DNA from: Flexivirga endophytica | GTDB taxonomy: Bacteria > Actinomycetota > Actinomycetes > Actinomycetales > Dermatophilaceae | Assembly: GCF_014640635.1 (NCBI RefSeq) | Contig: NZ_BMHI01000002.1 | Location: forward strand, 682,001 to 746,000 | Direction: 5' to 3' | DNA length: 64,000 nucleotides | Shown here: positions 46,238-55,066 of the stretch, one piece after another | How the letters are laid out: each line of letters starts with the position of its first letter | How positions within the stretch are numbered: position 1 is the stretch's first letter | Notes under the pieces: model-generated | Database searches by the model: none | What the model was told of the DNA's origin: nothing | Seen by the model: the letters and a program-made list of their open reading frames with translations, nothing else | Made by a program: the position numbers and the translations under genes

Positions 46238-46984
46238 ATGAGCCACGCCGCCACCTTCCTGGGAGAGACCACCACACGGCTGGAGCGCATCGCGGCGCTC
46301 GCGGAAGGCGGCGGACTGGACCCGGCGATCGCCCTGCTCGCCGACTCGATTGCGGCCGGCGGGATCGTGCACGTCTTCGGCACCGGTCACTCCGAGGCTT
46401 TCGCGATGGAGGTCGCCGGGCGGGCCGGCGGTCTGATCCCCACGAACAAGATCGCGCTGCGGGACCTCGTCCTGCGTGGCGGCGAGGATCGCTCGCTGCT
46501 CGGCAGCAGCCTGCTCGAGCGTGATCCGCAGATCGCCGAGAAGCTGTGGGCGCTCGTGCCGGCACAGCCGAAGGATGTCATCGTCATCGCGTCGAACTCC
46601 GGGGTCAACGGCTCCATCGTCGGGTTCGCCCTGCAAGCGAAGGAGCACGGCTACCCGGTCATCGCCGTGACGAGCCTGGAGCACACTGCCGCCGTCGAGC
46701 CGAAGCACCCGAGCGGAAAACGCCTCTCCGAGATCGCCGACGTGGTGATCGACAACCTTGCGCCATACGGTGATTCGACGATGGAGGTCGCCGGCAACGG
46801 CTGCGGCGCGGTCTCGTCACTGACGGCCGCGTTCATCGCGCAGTTGCTCACCATCGGCACCATCGAGAAGCTGGCCGAGGGCGGCGAGCCGCCGGTCTAC
46901 ATCTCCGCCAACGTCCCCGGCGGTCACGAGCGCAACCAGAAGCTCGAGGACGTCTATGGCGACCGCCTCATCCGTGGGTCGTGA
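46238..46984 (+). CDS. SIS domain sugar isomerase-like protein
   Basis: 248 residues. One SIS domain: IVHVFGTGHSEAFAMEVAGRAGG (sugar phosphate binding), DVIVIASNSGVNGSIVGFALQAKEHGYPVIAVTS and the C-terminal FIAQLLTIGTIEKLAEGGEPPVYISANVPGG. It matches the UPF0309-type family of proteins linked to amino-sugar phosphate metabolism. CTGGAG lies eight bases before the ATG. It converges on the NuoD paralogue with a nine-base gap and has no operon partner. Confidence 0.85.
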   Translation: MSHAATFLGETTTRLERIAALAEGGGLDPAIALLADSIAAGGIVHVFGTGHSEAFAMEVAGRAGGLIPTNKIALRDLVLRGGEDRSLLGSSLLERDPQIAEKLWALVPAQPKDVIVIASNSGVNGSIVGFALQAKEHGYPVIAVTSLEHTAAVEPKHPSGKRLSEIADVVIDNLAPYGDSTMEVAGNGCGAVSSLTAAFIAQLLTIGTIEKLAEGGEPPVYISANVPGGHERNQKLEDVYGDRLIRGS

Positions 46985-46993
46985 GGGCCCCGA

Positions 46994-48154
46994 CTACTTG
47001 TCGATGTCGCCCACGACGAAGAACATCGAGCCCAGGATCGCGACCATGTCGGCGAGCAGGTTGCCGGGCAGCAGCTCGCTGAGCACCTGAATGTTGTTGA
47101 ACGACGCCGACCGCAGCTTCAGCCGCCACGGAGTCTTCTCGCCACGGGACACCAGGTAGTAGCCGTTGAAGCCGAGGGGGTTCTCGGTCGCGAGATAGTC
47201 GGTGCCCTCGGGCACCTTGAGCACCTTGGGAAGCTTCACGTTGACCGGTCCGGCGGGCAGGGACCCGAGCCGGTCGACACAGGCCTGCGCGATGTCGAGC
47301 GAGACGTGCACCTGCTCGAGAAGCACCTCCAGGCGGGCCAGCGAGTCACCCTCGGTGCGGGTGACCACGCGACCGGGCCCGCCGGGAGCGAACAGCTCGG
47401 CGTAGTTGAGGTAGGGCTGATCGCGGCGCAGGTCGAGGTCGACGCCGGACGCCCGGGCGATCGGACCCGAGAGTCCGTATGCCGCAACGGTTTTCGCGTC
47501 GATCACGCCGACGCCACGGGTGCGCGCGTGCAGGATCTCGTTGCCGATCAGCAGGCTCTCCAGGTCAGGCATGCGGCGTCGTACGGCGGCGATCGCCTCG
47601 CTGACCCGACCGAGCCAGCCGACCGGCAGGTCGTCCCGCAGGCCACCGACCCGGCCGAACATGTAGTGCATCCGCCCGCCGGAGATCTCCTCCATGACCG
47701 CCTGCAGCTCCTCGCGCTCGCGGAAGGAGTAGAAGATCGGCGTGATCGCACCGAGCTCGAGCGGGTAGGAACCCAGGAACATCAGGTGGTTGAGCACCCG
47801 GTTGAGCTCGGCCAGCAGCGTGCGGGTCCAGGTCGCGCGCTCGGGCACGTCCATGCCGAGCATTCGCTCGGCGATCAGCGCCACGCCGATCTCGTTGCTG
47901 AAGGCGGACAGCCAGTCGTGCCGGTTGGCCAGCACCATGATCTGCCGGTAGTCCCGCACCTCGAAGAGCTTCTCCGCACCGCGGTGCATGTAGCCGACGA
48001 TCGGCTCGGCCGACTTGATGCGCTCTCCGTCAAGGGTGATTCGCAGCCGGAGCACGCCATGCGTCGCCGGGTGTTGCGGGCCGATGTTGAGCACCATGTC
48101 GGCGGTCGCGAGACCTCCGGCGCCGACTCCGACGGTGAGCTCGCGTTCTGGCAT
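46994..48154 (-). CDS. Orphan NuoD-like 49-kDa subunit paralogue (NADH-quinone oxidoreductase D type)
   Basis: 386 residues, shorter than complex I NuoD (about 430). It keeps [86 protein letters not shown] and [14 protein letters not shown]-like text ([13 protein letters not shown]). No other nuo genes are in the window, so it is not part of a complex I operon. Comparable lone genes are known in other actinobacteria near panC. Arg58 in HRGAEKL is probably the counterpart of the Arg that is methylated in mitochondrial NDUFS2. Confidence 0.85.
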   Translation of the reverse strand: MPERELTVGVGAGGLATADMVLNIGPQHPATHGVLRLRITLDGERIKSAEPIVGYMHRGAEKLFEVRDYRQIMVLANRHDWLSAFSNEIGVALIAERMLGMDVPERATWTRTLLAELNRVLNHLMFLGSYPLELGAITPIFYSFREREELQAVMEEISGGRMHYMFGRVGGLRDDLPVGWLGRVSEAIAAVRRRMPDLESLLIGNEILHARTRGVGVIDAKTVAAYGLSGPIARASGVDLDLRRDQPYLNYAELFAPGGPGRVVTRTEGDSLARLEVLLEQVHVSLDIAQACVDRLGSLPAGPVNVKLPKVLKVPEGTDYLATENPLGFNGYYLVSRGEKTPWRLKLRSASFNNIQVLSELLPGNLLADMVAILGSMFFVVGDIDK

Positions 48155-48180
48155 GCGTGCCAGTCTGCCAAAGCCGTCGC

Positions 48181-49158
48181 TCAGAGGCGTCGCAGCTCGC
48201 CGAGTCGCACCAGGACCACGCCCCCGACGATCAGCAAACCACCCAGCAGTTGTATGACGAGAGGCATCTGCCCCAGGAACAGCCACGCGAAGAAGACCGA
48301 GAACATCACCTCGGACAGTGCGACGAACGACGCGACGGTCTGCCCCAGGCCACGGGCGGCGACGACGCCGGTCAGGTAGGCGAACGCCGTCGCGATGACG
48401 GCCAGGGCCACCAGCGGCACCCAGAAGGGCAGCTGTCGCCCGGCGAACGTGGTCTCGTCGGTCGTCGCCTGCATCGGCAGCACGCCGATCACGCCGAGCA
48501 CGCCGAGGAAGACGGCGCCGACCGCCATACCGACGCCGGACAACGCCAGTGGGGGCAGGTCGTCGTCGGCGCGGCCGGCGATGACGAAGTAGCCGGCCGA
48601 ACCGAGCGCGGCGCCGAGGCCCCACAGCACGCCGGTCAGCGAGAGGTGGGCGTCGCCGAAGACGTTGAGCACCAGGGCGAGGCCGCCGATGCAGACCACC
48701 GTCCCGATGATCGTCGGGGTCGCGGGACGCCGACGGTTCCAGGCCCAGAAGCCGAGGACGAGCAGCACCGGTGAGAGGTATTCGAGCATCAGCGCGACAC
48801 CGACCGACAGATGCTGCACGGCGTAGAAGAAGGCCAGCTGACAGCCCGCGATGCCGGTGAGGCCGTAGATCAGGATGGGCAGGATCTTGTGGCGGACGAT
48901 GTGCCATTTGCCCCACAACGACCAGACGGTCGGCGGCATGAGCACTGCCGCAGCCAGGCCGATGCGCGCCGTCACGGCGGCGCCGGGGGACCACCCGGCC
49001 TTCAACAGGGCGGTCGCGAAACTGCCTGAAGTGCTGAACGCCGCGGCCGACACGAGCGCCAGACCGACGGTGCCGACGCCCGGGCCGACGCGTCGGACGT
49101 CGACCGGGGCCTCCAGGTCGACGGGAACGCCTCGTGCCGTCAGCGCGTCGGTGGTCAC
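48181..49158 (-). CDS. EamA/DMT family transporter
   Basis: 325 residues from a GTG preceded by AGGAG. Ten membrane helices in two EamA repeats of five; the first repeat is around [21 protein letters not shown] to [14 protein letters not shown], the second ends [37 protein letters not shown]. Members export amino acids, metabolites or drugs. It is divergent from a CGNR regulator gene, and the intergenic region carries a long-spaced inverted repeat, so the regulator probably controls this exporter. Confidence 0.88.
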   Translation of the reverse strand: MTTDALTARGVPVDLEAPVDVRRVGPGVGTVGLALVSAAAFSTSGSFATALLKAGWSPGAAVTARIGLAAAVLMPPTVWSLWGKWHIVRHKILPILIYGLTGIAGCQLAFFYAVQHLSVGVALMLEYLSPVLLVLGFWAWNRRRPATPTIIGTVVCIGGLALVLNVFGDAHLSLTGVLWGLGAALGSAGYFVIAGRADDDLPPLALSGVGMAVGAVFLGVLGVIGVLPMQATTDETTFAGRQLPFWVPLVALAVIATAFAYLTGVVAARGLGQTVASFVALSEVMFSVFFAWLFLGQMPLVIQLLGGLLIVGGVVLVRLGELRRL

Positions 49159-49191
49159 AGTGGTGCTCCTGAACGGGTCGAAAGAGACGTA

Positions 49192-49274
49192 ATGAGCAAA
49201 AGGACAAGTTGCCCATGACAACCAGCCGATCGTATGGTGTGCCGCAGACAGGAGTCAACATGCTTTTTGCTCAT
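49192..49274. promoter_or_regulatory. Inverted repeat flanking the EamA/CGNR divergent region
   Basis: ATGAGCAAAA (49192-49201) and its perfect complement TTTTGCTCAT (49265-49274) lie 63 bases apart; a smaller GTTG...CAAC pair (49208-49222) lies between. The right arm overlaps the first codons of the regulator gene. Confidence 0.55.
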
Positions 49275-49832
49275 GACACGGAAGTGGCGCTGACCGACGG
49301 CGCAGCGCTGGTCAACACCGAGCTCGACGACCCGGACCCGTTGCTGGAGCGGGCGTCATACCTGAGCTTCGTGCACAGCTGGGAGTGGAGCGGGCCGGTC
49401 GTCGGAGACGCCGTCGAGCGGGCCGCCGTCCGCGCGATTCGGCCGGAGATCCGTGCGTTGTGGACCGACGACGAGTCGCTCGTGGTGGACCGCGTCAATA
49501 CCTTGCTGCGCCGGGAGTCGGCGCTGCCGCAGCTGGTGAGACACGGCGACTGGGACTGGCATCTGCACGCCACTCCGACAGACGCTCCGCTGGCGTCGCG
49601 CTGGGTGGTGGAGGTCGCGATGGCGATGGTCGACCTGGTGCGTGCCGGCGAGCTGAGCCGGTTGCGACACTGCGCCGCCCCCGACTGTGACGGTCTGCTG
49701 ATCGACCTGTCCCGCAACAGATCCAAGCGCTATTGCGACTCGGGCTGCGGTAACCGGCTCAATGTCGCGGCATACCGCGCCCGTCTCACATCGGGCGCTT
49801 CCGTGCCGTCGGACGGTACCCTGCAGCCGTGA
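49260..49832 (+). CDS. CGNR zinc-finger transcriptional regulator (second copy)
   Basis: 190 residues from ATG 49260, with CAGGAG (49249-49254) five bases upstream. An ABATE-type N-terminal domain ([13 protein letters not shown]) is followed by a linker and the zinc finger [38 protein letters not shown], which has the CGN core. It resembles the 13.0-kb regulator in layout, but is divergent from an exporter gene. Its end overlaps the next gene start (GTG 49829) by four bases. Confidence 0.85.
   Translation: MLFAHDTEVALTDGAALVNTELDDPDPLLERASYLSFVHSWEWSGPVVGDAVERAAVRAIRPEIRALWTDDESLVVDRVNTLLRRESALPQLVRHGDWDWHLHATPTDAPLASRWVVEVAMAMVDLVRAGELSRLRHCAAPDCDGLLIDLSRNRSKRYCDSGCGNRLNVAAYRARLTSGASVPSDGTLQP
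49817..49828 (+). promoter_or_regulatory. Leaderless-type -10 element of membrane paralogue A
   Basis: TACCCT, six bases, GTG 49829. It lies inside the end of the CGNR gene, so the paralogue has its own promoter as well as possible coupling. Confidence 0.55.
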
Positions 49833-50881
49833 GCGACCAAGGGGACGGACGGCCGCCTGAGGGCGCCGGCGATCGGCAGGGGCAGACCGGCGACCAGTGG
49901 GCCGGGCAACAGCGCTGGAGCGGACGTCAGCAGCCGTGGGCGACCGCCGGACAGGACGCGCAACCGCCGTCATGGTCGACGGGCCAACCGTCGACGCAGG
50001 AGACCGGGCCCAACGTCGGCCCGACGATGAACAACCCGCAGAGCTCCTACTACGACCGCTTCTCGGCAGCGTCCGGCGAGGGCATCACCGGGCCACAACG
50101 CAGTGGTGGCAGCGGCGGCGGTCGTGGCAAGGTCCTGATCGGACTGGCTGCGGCGCTGGTGCTCATCGTCGCCGCGGTGGCGATCTTCGCGTTCACACGC
50201 GGCGACGATTCACCGAAGCAGGCGACCGGCTCCAGCTCTACCCAAGCGCTGCAACCGGTGAAGGCCACGACCTGGGTCAACCCGACACTCGGCGTCGGCG
50301 CCCGGCCGGTCAAGGACGGCTGGCAGACGCAGAGTTCGGTCAAACTCGGCGGTCAGTATGACGTGCCGAAGGAGAAGGACTGGAAGGTCGAGTCCAACAG
50401 CTACGTCATCTACTACCCCGGCAAGAAAGAGAACGAGATCATCACCGCGGCCGGAGGGATCTCGCAGTACAAGGTCGGATTCTGCAAGGCCGACAAGGAG
50501 GAGCCGGCCGCCTGGGTGGGGGTGCGCGACATCAAGAAGTCCGACCCGGAGCAGGTGGGGGCGTCGGAGGCGCAGAAGCTCGCCAAGGGCATCGGGACCT
50601 CGCTGAAGGGTGGCAAGGACGTCAAGCCCGGCAAGGTGTCGGCCGCCAAGAAGGTCAAGGTCGACCAGGGCACCATCCCCGCAGTGCAGTACACGACGAC
50701 CGCGCAGGCCGGTGACCCGAACAGTTGCAACAAGGGCAAGAAGTACGAGGTCAGGACCGTCAACTTCAAGACGCCGGAACGCGCCTACCAACTGGTGGTG
50801 GTGCGGTTGCTCGGGGTAGCGGACACCCTGCCGACCAGTCGGGTGGACGAGATCATCTCGACGTTCCGACCGGACAACTGA
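49829..50881 (+). CDS. Membrane-anchored protein with disordered N-terminus (paralogue A)
   Basis: 350 residues. Residues 1-100 are Gly/Gln/Pro-rich and disordered, with the block GPNVGPTMNNPQSSYYDRF; one membrane helix follows (GKVLIGLAAALVLIVAAVAIFAFTRG) and then an external domain of about 220 residues starting TTWVNPTLGVGARPVKDGWQTQ. Two Cys (VGFCKAD, SCNKGKK) are shared with the next gene and likely bridge. End motif DEIISTFRPDN. Family unknown. It is a tandem duplicate of the gene at 50944. Confidence 0.7.
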   Translation: MSDQGDGRPPEGAGDRQGQTGDQWAGQQRWSGRQQPWATAGQDAQPPSWSTGQPSTQETGPNVGPTMNNPQSSYYDRFSAASGEGITGPQRSGGSGGGRGKVLIGLAAALVLIVAAVAIFAFTRGDDSPKQATGSSSTQALQPVKATTWVNPTLGVGARPVKDGWQTQSSVKLGGQYDVPKEKDWKVESNSYVIYYPGKKENEIITAAGGISQYKVGFCKADKEEPAAWVGVRDIKKSDPEQVGASEAQKLAKGIGTSLKGGKDVKPGKVSAAKKVKVDQGTIPAVQYTTTAQAGDPNSCNKGKKYEVRTVNFKTPERAYQLVVVRLLGVADTLPTSRVDEIISTFRPDN

Positions 50882-50907
50882 GCCGCCCGCCAGACGGTGC
50901 CGGCGAA

Positions 50908-50943
50908 TGACGACCCAACTACGCGATAGGTAGCCTTTCAGCC
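50908..50943 (+). promoter_or_regulatory. Promoter of membrane paralogue B
   Basis: TAGCCT at 50931-50936, seven bases, then GTG 50944 (leaderless). TGACGA at 50908-50913 lies 17 bases upstream and can serve as -35. Confidence 0.55.
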
Positions 50944-52248
50944 GTGAGTGATCAAGGGAATGGCCAGTGGCCGCAACAGCCGGACCCCCAGGACGGCCAG
51001 GGACAGCCGCCGCAGCAGGGCGGTCAGTGGACCGGAGGTCAGCCGTTGGCGGGGCAGTCCGGCGGCCAGCGACTCCCGGGTCACCCCGGAGGCCGGCCGC
51101 AGCACGATGCCGCTGGGCCGTGGACGGGCGGACAGGGTCAACCCGGCGGTCAGGGTCAGCCCGGGGCACAGAACCAACCCGGGGGACAGAACCAACCGGG
51201 CGGTCAGGGTCAGCCGGGCGGCAACACCGGCGGGCAGAACCAACCGGGTCAGGGCGCTGACACCGGCGGCCAGCAGCAGTGGGGCGGCGGACAACAGCCG
51301 TGGGCGAGCGGTGGCCAACCACCGTGGGCCGGCGGCGGTCACGACGCACAGCCGCCGTCGTGGTCGACGGGACAGACCGGACCCAATGTCGGCCCGACGA
51401 TGAACAACCCGCAGAGCTCCTACTACGACCGGTTCTCCGCGGCGTCGGGCGAGGGCGTCCAGATCCCGTCGAAGCAGGGCGGCGACGGAGGCGGTCGCGG
51501 CAAGGTCCTGATCGGGTTGGCCGCTGCGCTCGTGCTGATCGTGGCAGCCGTGGCGATCTTCGCGGTCACCCGCGGTGACGACTCCCCGACCGAGGCGGGA
51601 GGCCCGAGTTCCACCAGCGCGCTGCCGCCGGTGAAGGCGACGACGTGGGTCAACCCGACCCTCGCCGAGGGTGCGCGAGCGTTGAAGGACGGTTGGCAGG
51701 CGCAGCAGGCGACGGATGGTCGCGGCGTGTTCGACGTGCCGAAGACCGCCGACTGGAAGCTCCTCAGCAGTGACACGCTCTTCGGTTATGCCGACCCGTC
51801 CGGCAAAGAACGCGTTGTCGCCAAGGCGCCGGCGCAGTTCGGGGTGGGCTACTGCTCGTCCGACAAGGATGACGAGTCCGCCTGGCTCGGTCTGGTCAAT
51901 GTCGGCAAGCGCGACCCCTCGGACGCCGGTCCGGACGTCGCGCAGCGCTTCGCCGATGTGATCGCGACCAAGAAGGACGGCTCGAAGGCCAAACAGGGCA
52001 AGCTGTCCGAACCCAAGTCGGTCAAGGTGAACCAGGGCACCATCCCCGCGCTGCAATACACGATCACCACCGCGATCGGTGAGGCGAACGGCTGCGACAA
52101 GGACAAGGACATCGAGATCCGGACGGTGACGTTCTCCTCCGGCGGCAAGTCCTACCAGCTGGTGTCCGTCCGGTCCGTCGATGGTTCCAAGGAGCTGCCG
52201 ACGAAGACGTTGGACGAGATCATCTCGACCTTCCGGCCGAGCAACTGA
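50944..52248 (+). CDS. Membrane-anchored protein with Gln/Gly-repeat N-terminus (paralogue B)
   Basis: 434 residues. The same design as the previous gene: a longer disordered N-terminus built of GGQGQP/GGQNQP repeats, the shared block GPNVGPTMNNPQSSYYDRF, helix GKVLIGLAAALVLIVAAVAIFAVTRG, and an external domain with TTWVNPTLAEGARALKDGWQAQ and Cys pair (VGYCSSD, NGCDKDK), ending DEIISTFRPSN. The external domains have diverged strongly while the linker to the membrane is nearly identical. Own leaderless promoter. Role unknown; tandem copies suggest related ligands or partners. Confidence 0.7.
   Translation: MSDQGNGQWPQQPDPQDGQGQPPQQGGQWTGGQPLAGQSGGQRLPGHPGGRPQHDAAGPWTGGQGQPGGQGQPGAQNQPGGQNQPGGQGQPGGNTGGQNQPGQGADTGGQQQWGGGQQPWASGGQPPWAGGGHDAQPPSWSTGQTGPNVGPTMNNPQSSYYDRFSAASGEGVQIPSKQGGDGGGRGKVLIGLAAALVLIVAAVAIFAVTRGDDSPTEAGGPSSTSALPPVKATTWVNPTLAEGARALKDGWQAQQATDGRGVFDVPKTADWKLLSSDTLFGYADPSGKERVVAKAPAQFGVGYCSSDKDDESAWLGLVNVGKRDPSDAGPDVAQRFADVIATKKDGSKAKQGKLSEPKSVKVNQGTIPALQYTITTAIGEANGCDKDKDIEIRTVTFSSGGKSYQLVSVRSVDGSKELPTKTLDEIISTFRPSN
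51130..51256 (+). repeat. Tandem in-frame repeat encoding GGQGQP/GGQNQP units
   Basis: An imperfect 18-bp unit (six codons) is repeated about six to seven times within the N-terminal region of paralogue B. Such units vary in number between strains by slippage. Confidence 0.6.
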
Positions 52249-52257
52249 CGCCGCGCG

Positions 52258-53226
52258 TCAACCATCGACTGCGCTGATCGCCCACCAGAAGTCGCCGAGG
52301 CCGCCGGACGCGGTGAGCTGCCCATAGCTGCCGCGCTCCGCCAGCGCCCGGAGGTATGCCGGTGGGTCCTCCCTCGCCAGGTCAATGGCGGGCGCTCCGG
52401 GCCGTAGCCCGAGTCGGTCGAAAAGCTCGCGTTGGCGCACTAATTCGTCCACCCCGAGCGTGTCCATGGCCACGTGCGCGGTGATGTCGGTGGAGCCGTC
52501 GGGTAGCGGTGGGCACTGGACGCCGTCGCGGTATCCGGTGAGCGTGCCGTATGGCGGACGGTCCGCCGCGAGGTGGCCGTAGTCGACGATCACGAACAGG
52601 CCGCTGTCGAGACGGGCGCGCAGGTCCCGGCACGCCGAGTCGCGCGTCGTGCCGATCTCGACGCGATCGCCGTCGCCGGCGTTGGGCGGCCAATTGACTT
52701 GCAACCACTGCATTTCCGTGTCATCCAGCGGGGCGGCGAGACGCTCGGCGCCCGAGGGGTCAACTTCGACGGTTCGCCATACGGTGCCGTCGTGCTGCGC
52801 GACCGTGCACGGCACGACGTCGAGCCATTCGTGTGCGATGACCAAGGTCTCCTGCAGGTCGCGCAACTCGTCGGGAAACTCGGCACCGCCGGGAGAGATC
52901 AGCCAGTCGACCGTCCCGGGCAGATCGGCCGGGCGATCGACGACGTCGACGCCTGTCAACTCCAATTCGGGTGCGGCGTAGGCGATTTCGAGGAGGAGCT
53001 CACCGCGTCCGGCCCCGACGTCGACCAGCCGAGTGCACCGCGCCCGTTCTGCGAGTATGACGAGGGCCCTGGCCAACAGGCGCCCGCCGCCGGGGATGCC
53101 TTGTGCGGAGGTGGCGAAGTGCCCGGCCGGTCCCGGCTCCTGCCGGTAGAAGCCGTCGGAGCGGTAGAGGGCGTCCTGCCATGCCGACCGCCACGATTGC
53201 CATGCCACGCGTCGCAGCCTAATCAC
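52258..53226 (-). CDS. MidA/NDUFAF7-family SAM-dependent methyltransferase
   Basis: 322 residues from GTG 53226. FATSAQGIPGGGRLLARALV, RLVDVGAGRGELLLEIAYAAPELELTGVDVVDRP (SAM motif I), IAHEWLDVVPC and VDYGHLAADRPPYGTLTGYRDGVQCPP mark the MidA (DUF185) family, whose mitochondrial member methylates an Arg of the NuoD homologue NDUFS2. The orphan NuoD-like gene lies 4.1 kb away on the same strand. Converges on paralogue B with a nine-base gap. It is divergent from the DUF2520 gene. Confidence 0.87.
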   Translation of the reverse strand: MIRLRRVAWQSWRSAWQDALYRSDGFYRQEPGPAGHFATSAQGIPGGGRLLARALVILAERARCTRLVDVGAGRGELLLEIAYAAPELELTGVDVVDRPADLPGTVDWLISPGGAEFPDELRDLQETLVIAHEWLDVVPCTVAQHDGTVWRTVEVDPSGAERLAAPLDDTEMQWLQVNWPPNAGDGDRVEIGTTRDSACRDLRARLDSGLFVIVDYGHLAADRPPYGTLTGYRDGVQCPPLPDGSTDITAHVAMDTLGVDELVRQRELFDRLGLRPGAPAIDLAREDPPAYLRALAERGSYGQLTASGGLGDFWWAISAVDG

Positions 53227-53270
53227 CGCGACCGGATGGACCGTGCGCGACGCGGTCGGAGCGGTTCGGC

Positions 53271-53283
53271 TAGCGTCGTCCGG
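53271..53283 (+). promoter_or_regulatory. Leaderless-type -10 element before a tiny leader frame
   Basis: TAGCGT, seven bases, then GTG 53284. The GTG opens an eight-codon frame rather than the downstream gene. Confidence 0.4.
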
Positions 53284-53310
53284 GTGAAACAGCGGTGTGG
53301 TTCGCGATGA
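53284..53310 (+). CDS. Possible eight-residue leader peptide coupled to the DUF2520 gene
   Basis: GTG 53284 starts the frame MKQRCGSR, whose TGA stop overlaps the ATG of the next gene (ATGA, 53307-53310). A leaderless -10 box precedes it. Such overlap would couple translation of the gene to reading of the leader. It may be chance. Confidence 0.3.
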   Translation: MKQRCGSR

Positions 53311-54197
53311 CCGGGCTCGAACGCCCCACCTTGCGGGTGGGCGTCGTCGGCGCCGGCCGGGTGGGGTCCGTGCTCGGAGCAGCGCTGCGCGCCGCCGGGC
53401 ACGAGGTGGTGGCGGTGAGTGCGGTCAGTGATGCTTCGCGCGACCGTGCGGCGACCTTGCTTCCCGGTGTCCCCGTCCGCGACGTCCCGGATGTCGTGGC
53501 TGCCTCCGACGTGGTCCTGTTGACCGTGCCGGACGACGCCATCGGTCCGTTGGTCACGGGACTGGCCGCGCACGATGCCTGGGCCGGCGGCCGACTGGCG
53601 GTGCACACCAGCGGATTCCGGGGGCTGGACGTCCTGCAACCCGTCGTCGACGCAGGCGGCGACGCGGTCGTGCTGCACCCGGTGATGACCTTCACCGGGA
53701 CACCGAGCGACGTCGATCGCATCGTCGGCACGCCGATCGCAGTGACGGCCTCGATGGGAGCCGACCTGCTCGCGGACGCCCTCGCCCTCGATCTCGGAGG
53801 CGAACCGTTCCGGCTGGCCGACGAGGACAGGGCGACCTACCACGCAGCGCTCTCGCACGCCGCGAACCACCTGACGACCATCGTCGCGCAGTCCGGCCAG
53901 TTGCTGCGCAGCATCGGCATCGACGACTCCGCGCGGCTGCTTCGTCCGCTGCTGGAAGCGGCGCTGGAGAACACCCTGCAGCGGGGCGACCGGGCACTGA
54001 CCGGTCCCGTGGTGCGGGGTGACGTCGGCACGGTCGCGGCACACCTCGAGGCGCTGGAGAGGCAACCGGCGGACATCCGGCGTGCCTACCGGGCGCTCGC
54101 ATCGGCCACCACTGAACGCGCGGCAGCACGACGTGCGTTGCCCGCCGAATCCGTGCAGCCGCTGCTCGATCTGCTCACCACGAAAGAGGAGAAATGA
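53307..54197 (+). CDS. Rossmann-fold/DUF2520 protein
   Basis: 296 residues. RVGVVGAGRVGSVLGAALRAAGHEV is an NAD(P)-binding motif; VVLLTVPDDAIGPLVTGLA follows; the C-terminal DUF2520 part includes LHPVMTFTG and HAALSHAANHLTTIVAQS. It resembles 6-phosphogluconate dehydrogenase-like reductases such as PanE, and it is usually next to panC, as here, so a role in ketopantoate reduction is possible but not shown. ATG 53307 is chosen over GTG 53295. Four-base overlap with panC. Confidence 0.85.
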   Translation: MTGLERPTLRVGVVGAGRVGSVLGAALRAAGHEVVAVSAVSDASRDRAATLLPGVPVRDVPDVVAASDVVLLTVPDDAIGPLVTGLAAHDAWAGGRLAVHTSGFRGLDVLQPVVDAGGDAVVLHPVMTFTGTPSDVDRIVGTPIAVTASMGADLLADALALDLGGEPFRLADEDRATYHAALSHAANHLTTIVAQSGQLLRSIGIDDSARLLRPLLEAALENTLQRGDRALTGPVVRGDVGTVAAHLEALERQPADIRRAYRALASATTERAAARRALPAESVQPLLDLLTTKEEK

Positions 54198-55066
54198 CCA
54201 CCCCAACGACCTCGCAACCGGTGGTCGCCCACACCCGAGAAGACCTGCTCCCGGCGCGGAAGTCGTTGCAGGGCACGGTCGCCACCGTGATGACCATGGG
54301 TGCGTTGCACGAGGGACACGCCGAACTCGTCCGCACGGCAAAGAAGTCCGCGGATCACGTCATCGTGACGATCTTCCTCAACCCGTTGCAGTTCGCGGCA
54401 GGGGAGGACCTGTCGCGCTATCCGCAGACGCTGGAGGACGATCTGCGACTCTGCGCGCGCGAAGGTGTCTCCGTGGTCTTCGCGCCGACGCCGGATGTCG
54501 TCTATCCGGGCGGCGAACCCGGTGTCCGGGTCTCGGCCGGCAAACTGGGCGAGGTCCTCGAAGGTGCCTCGCGCCCGGGCCACTTCGACGGGGTCCTCAC
54601 CGTCGTGGCCAAGCTGATGCACCTCGTACGGCCCGACTTCGCATTCTACGGGCAGAAGGATGCCCAGCAGTTGTTGCTGATCCGGCGGATGGCGCGCGAC
54701 CTGGACTTCCCGGTGGAAGTGATCGCGGTGCCTACCGTCCGTGAAGCCGACGGGCTCGCGCTGAGCAGCCGCAACACCTACTTGAGTCCCTCGGATCGTG
54801 AAGTGGCACTGAGCCTTTCGCGGGCACTGCGGGCAGGGGCCGACCAGGTGATCAACGGGCCCGCCGCCGTACGCCGTGCTGCCCGCGACGTCCTGGTCCG
54901 GGAGCCGCTCGCGCAGGTCGACTACCTGGTGCTGGTGCATCCGGAGACCCTGGAGCAGGTGCCCGAGTGGTATCGCGGCCCGGCGCTCCTGGCGGTCGCG
55001 GCGAAGGTCGGCACCACCCGGCTGATCGACAACCAACCCCTGGAGATCGGGCCGACCGCCGACTGA
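54194..55066 (+). CDS. panC: Pantothenate synthetase
   Basis: 290 residues. VMTMGALHEGHAELVR (ATP-binding HxGH), FLNPLQFAAGEDLSRYPQTLEDDL, RPGHFDGVLTVVAKLMHLVRPDFAFYGQKDAQQL and LALSSRNTYL are all present. It joins pantoate and beta-alanine with ATP in coenzyme A synthesis. No panD or panB gene follows; the gene after it is DNA repair. Starts in the stop of the DUF2520 gene. Confidence 0.96.
   Translation: MTTPTTSQPVVAHTREDLLPARKSLQGTVATVMTMGALHEGHAELVRTAKKSADHVIVTIFLNPLQFAAGEDLSRYPQTLEDDLRLCAREGVSVVFAPTPDVVYPGGEPGVRVSAGKLGEVLEGASRPGHFDGVLTVVAKLMHLVRPDFAFYGQKDAQQLLLIRRMARDLDFPVEVIAVPTVREADGLALSSRNTYLSPSDREVALSLSRALRAGADQVINGPAAVRRAARDVLVREPLAQVDYLVLVHPETLEQVPEWYRGPALLAVAAKVGTTRLIDNQPLEIGPTAD

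Noticed and set aside
46994-49261. One long minus-strand reading frame of 755 codons that looked like a fusion of an unknown protein with NuoD
   Set aside because: The first half lies over the EamA gene in another frame and gives Arg/Pro/Gly-rich text; the real gene starts at ATG 48154.
52247-52261. TGACGC-CGC-GCGTCA as a terminator between paralogue B and the MidA gene
   Set aside because: Six-base stem with three-base loop in a nine-base gap; could be chance in this composition.
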